Positions 1-11,356 of a stretch of 64,000 bases of DNA are shown here, piece by piece; positions within the stretch are counted from its first letter, which is position 1, and each line of letters starts with the position of its first letter. The position numbers and the translations under genes were made by a program. This stretch comes from Polysphondylium violaceum (taxonomy: Eukaryota > Evosea > Eumycetozoa > Dictyosteliales > Dictyosteliaceae). The DNA is taken from contig AJWJ01000018.1 in assembly GCA_000277445.1 (NCBI GenBank), positions 1 through 64,000 of the forward strand. The letters are read 5' to 3'. A model generated the notes under the pieces. It made no database searches, was not told the origin of the DNA, and saw only the letters and a list, made by a program, of their open reading frames with translations.

Positions 1-589
1 GAATACGTGCCCCATCATATATGGTTTTTAAAAAATAATTATATATCAAATCAAAAACAATAACAATAACATCACGCAAGAGATGTATAAGTACCCCGGG
101 GGTGAAATTTTACTAAATGACTAGCTATTTTTTTTTTATATGATAATTTGAATTTTTTATGTGGTTGTTAAAATCAAGGGGAATTTGTTTACAATCGGAT
201 TGATGGGTACATTTTTTAATAAATATGCTGATATGACTAGTCTATTTTTGATTTTATAATGAGAATTTGAAATGATTCATCAAGATCATATGCATTTTAG
301 TAAGAATGAAAAATCATTTATGGGGAGATTAGAATGTGGTTCAATGTTGGTGACTTGATCTATTATTGGGTTAAAATTAATTTGGGATCAAATCTTCCAA
401 ACTTTAGGGGAAGAAATGGCAAAATTATATTTCTATTTATTGATTTTTCATTTTAATTAAATAGAAATTTACTTGTTCCCCCGAAACCAAAAGCTATTTA
501 AACTACTAGTATATCAATGTACTCATTCATTAAATAAATATAATTTTAAATATATAATTAAATACAAATAATCTTTTTAACAATTTATA
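1..589. other. intergenic, left edge
   Basis: AT-rich sequence with no convincing reading frame or RNA gene on either strand. The last 100 bases are the likely promoter of the next gene. A short GC-rich near-palindrome (ACCCCGGGGGT) lies near position 100. Confidence 0.6.
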
Positions 590-999
590 ATGAGTCATCA
601 AGGTTTTCCAATTTCAATCTCAATTGATTCAAATGGACAACATTCAATCAGTGCAAATGGTAAATATATTGAACCATAGTTTTCTGATTTCCATAGATAT
701 TAACCTTTTGGTTTTTTTAAAATCACTTTACAGGATGTGTTCTTCCAATCCCCAAGATCTTTCCTGAACCCTGTTTCCTAATGATCAGTGGACCTGCCAA
801 ATTTGAAGGTGATAGTGAGGTTTGGAAAGGAAGAAAAGAGGTTAAAAACGTCGTTTTGGAATACAAAGGAAAATCTTATCGTTTGGGTGATTGTAGAATT
901 GACGGGATGAATGAAGATTTTGATGATGATGGTATCAATGACTATCGTATCAATATTTGGCCCAACACTCCAGTAGAAATACCATATTTTTATATGTAA
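590..999 (+). CDS. small orphan protein, two exons
   Basis: Exons 590..659 and 734..999, 111 residues. The first ATG follows an AT-rich leader. The intron (660..733) starts GTAAAT and ends TTTACAG, and splicing completes a Gly codon in frame. The second exon alone starts inside the protein, so the upstream exon extends it by about 38 residues. The protein has no signal peptide or membrane segment. Visible marks are three Cys in the first half, a Pro-rich stretch (LPIPKIFPEPCF) and an acidic run DEDFDDDG-like near residue 92. I do not recognise the family. It lies just upstream of ARL2 on the same strand with its own spacer. Confidence 0.6.
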
Positions 1000-1114
1000 T
1001 CTTTGAAGAGACAGATGCATCATAAAATAAAAATAAACACAAACCCACTTCATTTTTGAAATTTTTATTTTTTTGAATTTTAATCGCATATCGATACACA
1101 GCAGATAAAATAGG

Positions 1115-1917
1115 ATGGGTCTGTTGACAGTGTTAAAAAAACTAAAGCAAAAGGAAAAAGAATTGAGGATACTGTTGTTGGGATTGGATAATGCAGGTAA
1201 AACTACGATATTGAAAAAGTTTAATGGAGAAGATATCTCGACTATCAGTCCCACACTAGGATTCAATATTCAGACTTTATTATATAAAGAGTAAGTCAGG
1301 AGTATCGGCATGGCGTGCATAGATATTGGTATATTAACAGCGCATTACTCTGAATACATAGTTATAAATTAAATATATGGGATGTAGGTGGACAAAAGAC
1401 TCTAAGATCGTATTGGAGAAACTACTATGAAGAAAACGATGCTGTCATTTGGGTGATAGATTCATCTGATATTCGAAGAATAGATGATTGTAAAGAAGAG
1501 TTAAAGAAACTATTAGATGAAGAGGTAATGTGTATAGGATAGTATAGGTGATTGGTGATCATCAAGAGATGACATTTTATTAATAGTAGTATACGACTCT
1601 TTATAATTTAGAAATTTGCAGGAGCATCATTTCTAGTATTTGCAAATAAACAAGATTTGGATGGAGCTTTGACATCCGAGCAAATTGCAAAGGTAGGTGG
1701 TATATTGTTCTAATAGGGTCTATCTATCTATATCTATCTATCGATCATAGATATTAATATTCATTAAAATCCTATAATACAGTATATGGATTTAGAGAGT
1801 CTAAGTACACATCATTGGGAAATCAAGAGTTGCAGTGCAGTGACAGGCCAAGGTTTAGAGGAAGGCATTGAGTGGGTTGTAAATGATATCATATCAAGAT
1901 GTTTTATTTTAGATTAA
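1115..1917 (+). CDS. arl2: ADP-ribosylation factor-like GTPase ARL2
   Basis: Four exons: 1115..1290, 1362..1524, 1612..1692 and 1783..1917, giving 184 residues, exactly the usual ARL2 length. The P-loop GLDNAGKT, switch I with SPTLGFNI, switch II WDVGGQK, the NKQD guanine motif and SAVTG are all visible. The N-terminus [16 protein letters not shown] and the tail RCFILD fit ARL2 rather than ARF or ARL3. Known ARL2 works with tubulin cofactor D in tubulin folding and in releasing lipidated cargo; that role here is inferred from family membership. All splice phases close without a frame error. Confidence 0.93.
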
Positions 1918-2203
1918 CCGCTATCAAGTCATCTGTACATTTTTCATTCTCACTCATTATGTAAATATAAATAAAATTAAACGATCCGATTATATATATA
2001 TATATTGTTATGTATTTTATTATCTCTCTGTTGTGGTGCTATTCTCGTGCATCTGCAAATGAATGAAGGTGTGATTTTTTATTTTTTTTATTTTATTTTT
2101 TTTTTTTTTGTAAAAATTAAAATAAGAGGGGACGTCATCAAATCGATTCCACCAACCTCGCACACGGTATAATATAGGTAGTGTGAAGTAGTATAATACA
2201 AAT

Positions 2204-3614
2204 ATGGCTAGTGGAGGTAGATATGTCCAAGTACCTTCAGGTGGTGGTGGTGGTAATGAGGGTAGATATTTTACAGAAGTGAAAAAGAGTGAGATGAATA
2301 CACTCAAAACATCGTTATCGACAGCCACCAACGAAAGAGACTCTGAAAAGATTAAAGAGGTTTTACAAAGAATCATATATTATATGACCATCGGTATGGA
2401 TGTATCACCTCTATTCCCCGATGTAACAATGGTGGCTGCAACGACAGACATTGTCATTAAAAAGATGGTGTATCTCTATATAGTGCATTACTCTAAATCA
2501 AATTCTGATTTATTGTTATTGGTTATAAATATATTAATTGTATGTATGGTGCGATGATATGATGTTGTCGTATGTGTATATGATATCATATATTAATAGT
2601 TTAATCTTTTATAGAAAGATTGTAGTGATCGTAATCCAGTGGTTAGAGGGTTGGCCATCAGAAGTTTGTGTTCATTCAATTCAGAGGATATTGTGCAGTA
2701 TGCATACAAGTATGTTATGTACGGACTGAGAGATTTCTCGGGATATGTTAGAAAGATATCGGTATTGAGTTTGGCTAAATTGTATCGATTGTCTATGTCA
2801 TCGATCAATATGGATGAGGTATTACCCATATTGTATGGTATGTCGATGGATCAAGATCCCCAAGTCATTGTAAATTCAATAGTAACACTAAATGAACTAA
2901 GACCCGGTTGGGAGATCACTCCAACAATGGTACAATTCCTCTTGGGTAAATTAAAAGAGTTTAATGAATGGTCACAATGTATTGTCATTGATACTCTCTA
3001 TAAATACACTCCCAAAGATGAAGACGAAGTATTAGATATCCTTGTATGTATATACTGTGTGTGTGGGTGTAATAACTATATACTTATAAGTATACTATAA
3101 TAGAATTTATTAGATGATAAACTAAAACAGTCAAATAGTGCACTTGTATTGGGTATAGTTAAATTGTTTATAAAGATAACAGAGGGATATCCTGTATTGG
3201 AGGACATACATAACGAGGTGTATGAAAGAGTAAAGGATCCATTGATTACATTGGTAGAGAGCTCAGAATCAAATGAAACTGCCTACACTATATTGTGTCA
3301 CATCTATCTATTGATGAGTAGATCACCCCATTTGTTTGAAAGGGAATACAGACATTTCTATTGTAAATACAATGATCCAATCTATATAAAGAGTTTAAAG
3401 ATTAAGATCCTCAGTGATATAGCATCGAATCATACAAATGCATTACACTTTGCCTGTATTAAAGAGATTGTACAAGAGTTGGCAGAATATATATACGAAG
3501 GAAACCTATCAATCATGAAACAATCAATTCAGGTGATCTCTATGATTGGTCAAAAGAATAGTCAAGTTGTTAATAATAATAGTAGTAGTAGTACAGGGAA
3601 AACAGAGGGTGATG

Positions 3615-3646
<32 letters not shown>

Positions 3647-4872
3647 GAGGAATATAGTTCAATTGATCAATTTGTATTGGATATGTTTATTTCATTCTTG
3701 CAAACAGAGCATGAAAATATTATCTCTAATACCTTGATTGCCCTCAAAGACTTTCTAAGAGTATTCCCTGCACATGCTAAAAAGATTATAGGGTATTTAG
3801 GATTAAACAAGTTGGTCGAGTTGCAAGTGGACCAGGCCATTGAGGCCATACTGTGGATCTATGGCGAACATCCAAACGTGGATCAAGAGACACCGTATAT
3901 TGTTGAAGGCTTTATGAAGAGATTCAAAGAGCAGTCGACCAGTGTCAAGATACAGCTGTTGATCAGCGCCATAAAGATATACTTTGAACGTCCTGGTGAG
4001 ATGCTACCCATCCTCCAACACGTCCTATTAGAGTGCTCTGATCTCTCGCAAGACCCCGATCTCCATGAGACCTATTTATTCTATGCCAGATTGCTCTCGA
4101 TCGACTTGAACGTCGCCAACAAGATTATCAATGCTGGAAAGAAGGATCAAAAGATGTCGCTGACATCCTTTCTCGAGGACGAGTTTTACGAGTACAAGGA
4201 CAAGATATTTGAAGAGTTTAATACACTCTCTGTCGTCTATGGCAAGCATAGTTCAACCTTTATGAACCAACCCATTGCCGATCCCGACATCATCCCCGCC
4301 AGCATCAGTGCCGGTGGCTCGAAATCCACGTCATCCGAAGTGACCAAACAAATTGAAGGCTCTCCTCACAACCTCTTGGACACCTTTGCCCTCGACAACT
4401 CTTATCAACTTACTCCCCAAGAATTCCAATCCCAATGGATATCTTTAGAAGAAGGGTACGTGATTTTATCTCTACTATCTATACTATCTATACTATCTAT
4501 ACTATCTATACTATCTATACTATCTATACTATACTTACCTCCTACCTACATATCAATAGACATAGAATTGAAATACAGTTGAACAAGTTGTTGGGCAACA
4601 CAGAGATTGAAGAGGTGTTGGCAAAGGACCACATCACGTGTTTGGCATTTGGCAGTGTAAACCAACAAACCAAACTCTACTATCACGCCAAACAAAAAGA
4701 GGTTGATTCCGCCACCCCACCCCCCTTGTTTTTAATCGAGATGATTATTGACGAGGTTTCTCTCATGTTGACTATCTCCTTTAAATCGTCGGACGAAAAG
4801 AAACTACATTTGAAATTTATTCCAAAGTTTTTACTCTCTCTTTCAAATTTAATACCTTCCTTGTTCAAATAG
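2204..4872 (+). CDS. ap4b1: AP-4 adaptor complex beta subunit
   Basis: Exons 2204..2539, 2615..3043, 3104..4455 and 4560..4872, about 809 residues. The order is a short Gly-rich N-terminus, an alpha-solenoid trunk (from about residue 20) and a poorly conserved C-terminal ear. Motifs match human AP4B1 as I remember it: YYMTIGMDVSPLF, NPVVRGLAIRSLCSF and DQDPQVIVN, then YIVEGFMKRF and LFYARLL near the trunk end. AP-4 sorts cargo at the trans-Golgi. Asn/Ser and Gln runs interrupt the trunk around 3570-3650, as is common in dictyostelids. The third intron is a CTATCTATA microsatellite. AP-1/AP-2 beta are less likely because the AP-4-type N-terminus fits best. Confidence 0.9.
4470..4532 (+). repeat. 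CTATA/CTATCTATA microsatellite in intron
   Basis: About seven tandem copies of a 9-base unit (CTATCTATA) fill most of the last AP-4 beta intron, between the donor at 4456 and the acceptor at 4557..4559. Confidence 0.85.
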
Positions 4873-5499
4873 GGTAATAAAATTGTGTATGTGTGTGTGG
4901 TGTATTATAAAAGGAAAGGATAATTAGTAATAGTATAGTAATGTATAGTAATAGTATCGTTAGTATATATAGAGATAGAATATAAAGGTGTATATTTCGC
5001 CTTTTTTGGTTTTGATCTATTTTTAAATTTCTGTTTTCTAATTGCGGGGTAGGTGTGTTTACTTTTTTTTTTTGTTTTGTTTTTTTTTTGATTCCAAAGA
5101 GTGGGTATGCGTGTTTGATTCATCTCATCACTCCTTTGGTGATTGTAAAAAAAGAAATTGTGTGGTGGTGTGGGTAGCGTGGTAAAGATAGAGCAAGATG
5201 TGTGTGGAAATGCTTTGTTTGTTTGTTGTTTTTATTTTTGTTTATTTTCTCTTTTCCTCTTTTGAACTCTATTCAATTATTTTCTGAATGCACTTCAATC
5301 ACCTAATCACCTTTTTATAATAATTTTTATGTGAATTTAGGAAATCAAATCAGCAAAAAGAAAAAAACACAACAACTATTTTACCACATCAATAAATTTT
5401 ATTTTCATATTTACTCTATAAATAATAGATAGATAGATAATACTAGATAAATACATAAACATACACATACAAATAAATAGATAATAAAAATAATAAAAA
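4873..5499. promoter_or_regulatory. intergenic between AP-4 beta and the RING gene
   Basis: No gene seen. It holds T-rich tracts and TG-rich stretches (for example GGTGGTGTGGGTAGCGTGG near 5165) that resemble dictyostelid G-box-like promoter DNA. The regulatory role is inference. Confidence 0.4.
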
Positions 5500-6930
5500 A
5501 TGGATAATGATCTAAGTAAAACTTTATTTGTAGTACCACCTGATGACAAGTTTGTATGTCCATTTCATGGAGGTCTAATGGATAATCCCATTATCATAGA
5601 GGCATGTAGTCATGTATTGTGTGCTTTTTGTATAGAGACTTTACATTCATGTCCTATTTGTGGAACCACTATAGGTGATATACAGGTAGATCAACAATTA
5701 AAAGGTAATATATAGATATGAAGTGGTTGTATCGTAAATAATAAATACTAATTATAATATAAATCTTATAACAGATGAATTTGATCAATTGCTATGTTAT
5801 TGTAAATTTGGAATAGAGGAGAACCCAAATACTGGAGAAATAACGACAAAGTTAAATGGATGCACATGTTTGATTAATTATGGATCAAAAATTGCTCATG
5901 AATCAGTCTGTAAATACAACAAAACCAATGCAAATTATTTGTCTTGCTCATATCAAGATTTCTATGACCTCAAGGAAGGATCGACATACAGTTCAGCTTC
6001 GTCTAAAAACAATAGTAATCGTAGTAGTGCAAATAATAGTAACGCCGAGTCACCCACTTTCTCATCGCCAACCTATTCCCAAGACTACTCTCCCACCTTT
6101 TCCATGAGTTCGCCTGTCATTGAGCGTTGTGATAATGTTCCCAAAGCCACAGTGATGCCATACTGCAACAGTATGGGTGTACCTTCTCTTCCATGTTTGC
6201 CTCCACCCCCTCCACCACCTCTTCCAATATCAACTCACTATGGTGATAATTTTGAATTTGAAAATAACCAACTATGGGAATCAAGCACCACTCTCTTTTT
6301 CTGCAATAGACCCTGTCCCAATAAAGAAGCTGGTTGTTGTTACAATGGAAAATCCGAACAAGATCTAACTTATCATCTTCAAGTAGAATGCCAGGCACAG
6401 AGACTGAAAGAAAAAATACAACAACTCGAAGACAGAGTAGCTGAAAAAGATGATGAAATTAAAAAGCTAAGAACTTCTTCATTTATAAATAATAATAATA
6501 ATAATAATAATAATAGCAACAATAATAGTAATAGTAATAATAACAACAATAATAATAGTAGATTATCAGAAGAAAAAACATTGACAACAGTATTTGAAGC
6601 ACCTAGTCCACCCTTGGGTTTAAATTTAAATTCGTCGGGTCATATGAGTTCTTCAGGTCATTATCACTTTAAGGATGAATGTGAAACTACTAATCATAAT
6701 CAAAAACAAATCGTTTCTTTTGGTTTTGGTAAATTTGTTTCCATTATTTTCTCACTTATTAAAAAAGGGTATTTATATATAATAGATAAAAAGATAGATA
6801 TAATATTTCATAGTACTAACATATTTAATATAATAGATTTAAAAAAGGTTTTAAAAAAGTAAAGAAATTATTTTCATCTAAAAAGAGAGATGAGAAATAT
6901 CGAAAATTCAAAGTTTTAAAAATTAAATAA
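5500..6930 (+). CDS. RING / TRAF-type zinc-finger protein
   Basis: Proposed exons 5500..5704, 5775..6768 and 6837..6930, 430 residues. The N-terminal RING-like finger (about residues 19-57) shows C-x2-H, CSHVLCAFC and CPIC. A second Cys/His cluster (CNRPCPNKEAGCC...H...C, around residues 240-270) resembles a TRAF-type finger, followed by a coiled coil and Asn runs. The last intron is my call: a donor GTATTT at 6769, a perfect TACTAAC branch site and TAG at 6834..6836. Without it the frame ends at 6862. With it the protein ends in a very basic tail (GFKKGFKKVKKLFSSKK). An E3 ligase or TRAF-like adaptor role is likely but not shown. Confidence 0.75.
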
Positions 6931-7177
6931 GGTTTGAATGAATCATCCATCATCAGTTGGGTTTATATATAAATAGTAATAGTATATAAATATTTGTAAA
7001 TAGCAGTTTTTAGTTTTCTAGTAAATAAATATCTTTTTTTTTTAAAATGTTTCAATTTTTTGAAAGAAAAATACCAAAAAAGAAAGAACAGAGAAAAATA
7101 TCTTTTTTTTGTCAAAGCAAGGACATACACATGACCATCATGTTTTATTGATCTACATTTTTATATTTTAAACAATC

Positions 7178-10100
7178 ATGAGTTGTGCAGAGACTAAGGA
7201 ATGGCCTTATCGACCAAATTCTCAATTTGAGACTTTTTACTCTCAATGGTAGATATACATACAAACACCCAATGATATCATATGATACAAATTTATTAAG
7301 ACCTTTTACTATTTTCAGGGATGATGATATTATATATCTTTCTGTTTATCAAAAGCAATTGTTTTCTTTTAAATATGAAAACTTGCCACAAAATATACAC
7401 GGTCTAAAGATACATGTGGATGAAACCTTTTCTGAGGAGGAGGATTGTGCATCGATAAAAGAGAGGGTTGTTTTGGTTCTGTCAAAGCTACCAACACATA
7501 TCAGTCATCTACACTTTGTCACTCATATCAGTAATATTGAATATTATCCATTCACAACCCATAATATAATACCCTCATCTGTCACTCATTTGGGAATCAT
7601 AGGAATAAAGTTTCCGCAAGATACAGTGGTACCACCTCATGTGACACATTTACGTGTTGGCGGTCTACTAGACAACCATAGTGACACCCATATTCCATCT
7701 ACAGTGACTACATTGACGATAGAAAAAAATCAATCATCCAGCTTTACTCCCTCTCGACATTGTCCTCTAGTAAAGAATCTTGTATTTAAAAAACTAGATG
7801 AAAACTATCTCTCCCAAACAATGTATCAATTGTTGTCGAGTTTTATGTTTCCCCAAAACGTTCACTACCAAGCGTCGTGGGCAAGTGAGCAGCATCTACC
7901 CGTGTTTAGCAATGTTTATAGAGTCTATGATCAGAATTTCGTGTCCCCTATCCCTCAAAAAACAAAACATTTAATTTGGAATTCTCTTAGACCAGTGCCT
8001 CCAAACTATTTGCCATCTGAATTGACCAAATTGGTATTTGGTCCAACTTTCAATTCGGCAATAAACTCAAGTTGCATTCCACAGTCTGTAAAATATCTAA
8101 AGTTTAAAGGTCTACAAAGACCTTTGTCCAGTGTAAGCCTTCCGCCCAATCTTGAATCACTGGCTCTTGGCAAAAAGTTTACAACATTTATTGATGGCCA
8201 CAAAGAATTACCAAAGTCTCTTACGCACCTGGAAATCTATGTTTCCGAGGACCCTTTCCATTGGTTACAAAGTAAAGGAAATCTTCCAAAATCTATAACC
8301 AATCTTAAATTAAAGATTTCTTACTCCAGGAAAGAAGAAGGACAGCCATTGATCATTCCCTCGAGCGTTAGTTTTCTAGATATTCATCCTCATCATCGCT
8401 CAAAAGTAATTCTAATGGATAAAGAGGAATATTATAAAGAGTCATTTGTTTCTCTGGGTCAATCAATGGGAAAAAGTTGTGTAAAACATATTGAAATATC
8501 AACTGATCTTGCCATGAAAAATGGCCCACTCCCATCGAGTTTAACATCTTTGGTTTTAACAAAACCCTGTTCCTCTCCAGAGGATAGTCCCTTTAACAAC
8601 TCTATCATCCCACCATTGGTTTCAAAACTAAAGTGTCCTACAATTTATTTTGTGCCAATTAAAAGCAATCACTACACATATTTAGAATATTCTATCTATC
8701 CAAGTATAGTGAAAATAGTACTCAATAGTCCAGACAAGCCAATAAATACCATTCCCACGAGGTTTAATTTTACAACAAGTACTTTTACTCCACCAATTAC
8801 AGATAGGATTACTGAATTACATATTAAATCTGAAGAAGTACTGAGTACAAATCCTCCTCCTCTAGCATACACCATTGGAAAACTTTATTTAGAAATCAAT
8901 TCTATTCCACCAGGATACATCTCCTCGTCAGTTGAACATTTACATATATTGTCACCAAAAGTAAAGCCATTTGCAAATCAAGATCTCTTACAATTCTTTC
9001 AACATCAAAAAGAAATTCCAATTGATAAAATAAGTCCAAAAATATTTCAACCAACATTAAAAAAATTAACATTGGAATTAAGTAGAAATAATCTACCACT
9101 TTTATTAAATCCACCATGTAAACCAAATCAATCTCCAAAGATGTAGGTATTTATTAATCCAAACAATATAAAGTAAAAATATTAATTTATAAATTAATTA
9201 TAAACAGTATTAATTTCAGCTCTATAGAAAATAAGGATTTATTTTTTATTATTTATAGAAATGTATTTTTAAAGACAATCATATCTGATTATAAATATCC
9301 AACTAAATTTGCACCAAAAGATGTTGGCCAAGTAATAGATGCTCAAAAGAAATATCACAACATAACTTTATGTTTTAATCAATTATTCAGAATGAGCAAA
9401 GAAATATTTCCAACCGATTGTAGAAACATTGAAGGTGTTGAATTAAATTACTTTTACAATGAAATGGATCTCTCTTTAATTATACCTAGATCGGTTACTA
9501 GATTGTCTCTGAGATACAGAGGACAACAAATACCACCATGGATTACTCATTTACAAATCTCTGGTTTTTCTTCCTCTGAATTTCCAACGGTTCCACCTTC
9601 AGTTACCCATTTATCTCTATGGGGTTATTCAAAGTTAAAGAAGGGTATGATACCTCCAACCGTTACCCATCTTTCTCTTGATTCCTCTACAATTGATCGA
9701 GATGCCCTTCCCCCATCAGTCACATCAATTTATGGTTGTGGTGATAGATTTTATATTCAAGAGAGCTCTATTCCCACCACTGTTAGAATGATTAGACTTG
9801 AAAAGATAGAATCCCTCTATGAAAAAGAAATACCAGAGTTTATCTTGAATAAATTGGATGGCGTATACCAAATATATCATCCAAAAAAGCCAATTTCCAA
9901 ATCAACAGACACTTTAATATGGAATATAGACTCCTCAATTCCCGAAGGACTTGTGCCAACAAATGTAAAAAGAATTTTATTTGGTAAATATTACAATCAA
10001 ACAATCTTGCCAAACACCATTCCCTCATCCGTTTTAGAGATTAAGTTTGGTCCCAACTTTAATCAATCCATCGATAGCATTTGGTTCCCAGAGTCTTTAA

Positions 10101-11234
10101 AATATTTGACTCTTGAAAATACTCAAATCACATCCAATTTCACTCTACCCGAAAGTGTTTGTCATTTAAAATTGAGGAATACTATAGCTTTTGAACATTG
10201 CTTTGATTCTCTTCCAGTAACAGTTAGCCATCTTATTTGCAGTTCTTCCAGTGTCTTGTCGATCCCCAGTACAGTAAAGCATCTAAGTATTCTAACACGA
10301 ACCATTTCGCCTTATCCCCATGTGGCTCACCCTAATCTCAAAAGTATATTATCACCACTTAGCATTACCTACAAGAACAATGATGATGGTGATCAAAATG
10401 AAAAAAAAATCACCAAGCCAATCAAATTATCACCAAGCAATTGAACCAAATCTTCAAGTTAGTTTGGTTCCAGCAAATGATGCTCCTTTTTTCAACCAGT
10501 TTATAAAGCCAGATACATTGATATCAAATATTACATGTATAGAGTTTGACCACTCTTTTAATCAAATTATTATGCCGAATACATTCCCACCAACCATTAT
10601 CGACCTCTGTTTTGGTGCATCATTTAATCAAAATCTACATCTCCCGTGTTTGCTCAAACGTTTAGTTATTAAAAATTCCTATTTTAATCAAACATTTCCT
10701 CCTCTTCCAGAATCACTTCAAGAGCTCCATTTATCTAGTGTACCAAGCAATTTCCTTTCAAATGATTTCCGTCTTCCCTCAAACATCAAGATGGTTTCCC
10801 TTGATTTCGAGAACTACTTTTGTGAAACACTACCGATACCTGTAGACTTTTTCCCTCGAGGCGTTCAAGAAATTCGTTTTACATGTCCCCTTGTCATCCC
10901 ATTTGAGAGACACCATCTACCCCCTTTATTAAAGCGATTAACATGTAATTATTTTGAAAGTTTGTTTGATTGGTTACCATCGTCAGTCGAACAACTCTCA
11001 TTTGTATTTAATCATCATCTTTCTTCGCCTCCTATAAAGGCCGGCCTGGTGCCTCTGTCTGTGAGCAGTTTAACAGTGGATACCAGACTCTCGATTCAAG
11101 ATCTCCATCAACTACCCAGCTCTATTAAAAACCTCAAGCTAGGCTTGTATGTAAAAGGTAAAATACCAAACACAGTAGAATCTCTAGAGTTTGACTCTTT
11201 GATCAATATTCCATTGGACTATCTTTTCAACTAA
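7178..11234 (+). CDS. giant FNIP-repeat protein, copy A (frame broken once)
   Basis: Exons 7178..7248, 7319..9142 and 9208..11234. It carries many FNIP-type leucine-rich repeats (IPSSVTHLxxG, FNQxI) from about residue 100 on, the dictyostelid-specific family. The short first exon ends in SQW at the splice, as in copy B, which fixes the start. The exon sum is one base over a multiple of three. The frame changes at an A9 run (10401..10409), and the frame before it stops at 10442..10444. The next frame continues the alignment with copy B (NLQVSLV against DLQVNLV), so this is either a real frameshift, splitting off about 260 C-terminal residues, or a base-calling error. The molecular function of FNIP proteins is unknown. 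Confidence 0.8.
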
Positions 11235-11356
11235 ATCATATGAAATAAAGGTCATTTTAAAGAAAATTCAGATTTTTTTATCGTTTTAGCCAATGATAAG
11301 ATTTTTTTTCTTCCTTTTTTGATCTGATTTTTCTTTTTTTAGTGTGAAACTAAACT

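Noticed and set aside
778-1266. Minus-strand 162-residue frame opposite the first gene and ARL2
   Set aside because: It overlaps two well-supported plus-strand genes across their spacer and shows no domain.
10389-10458. A possible 70-base intron that would also restore the frame in FNIP copy A
   Set aside because: The donor would be GTGATC, unlike other donors here, and it would remove the conserved LQ before VSLV that copy B keeps.
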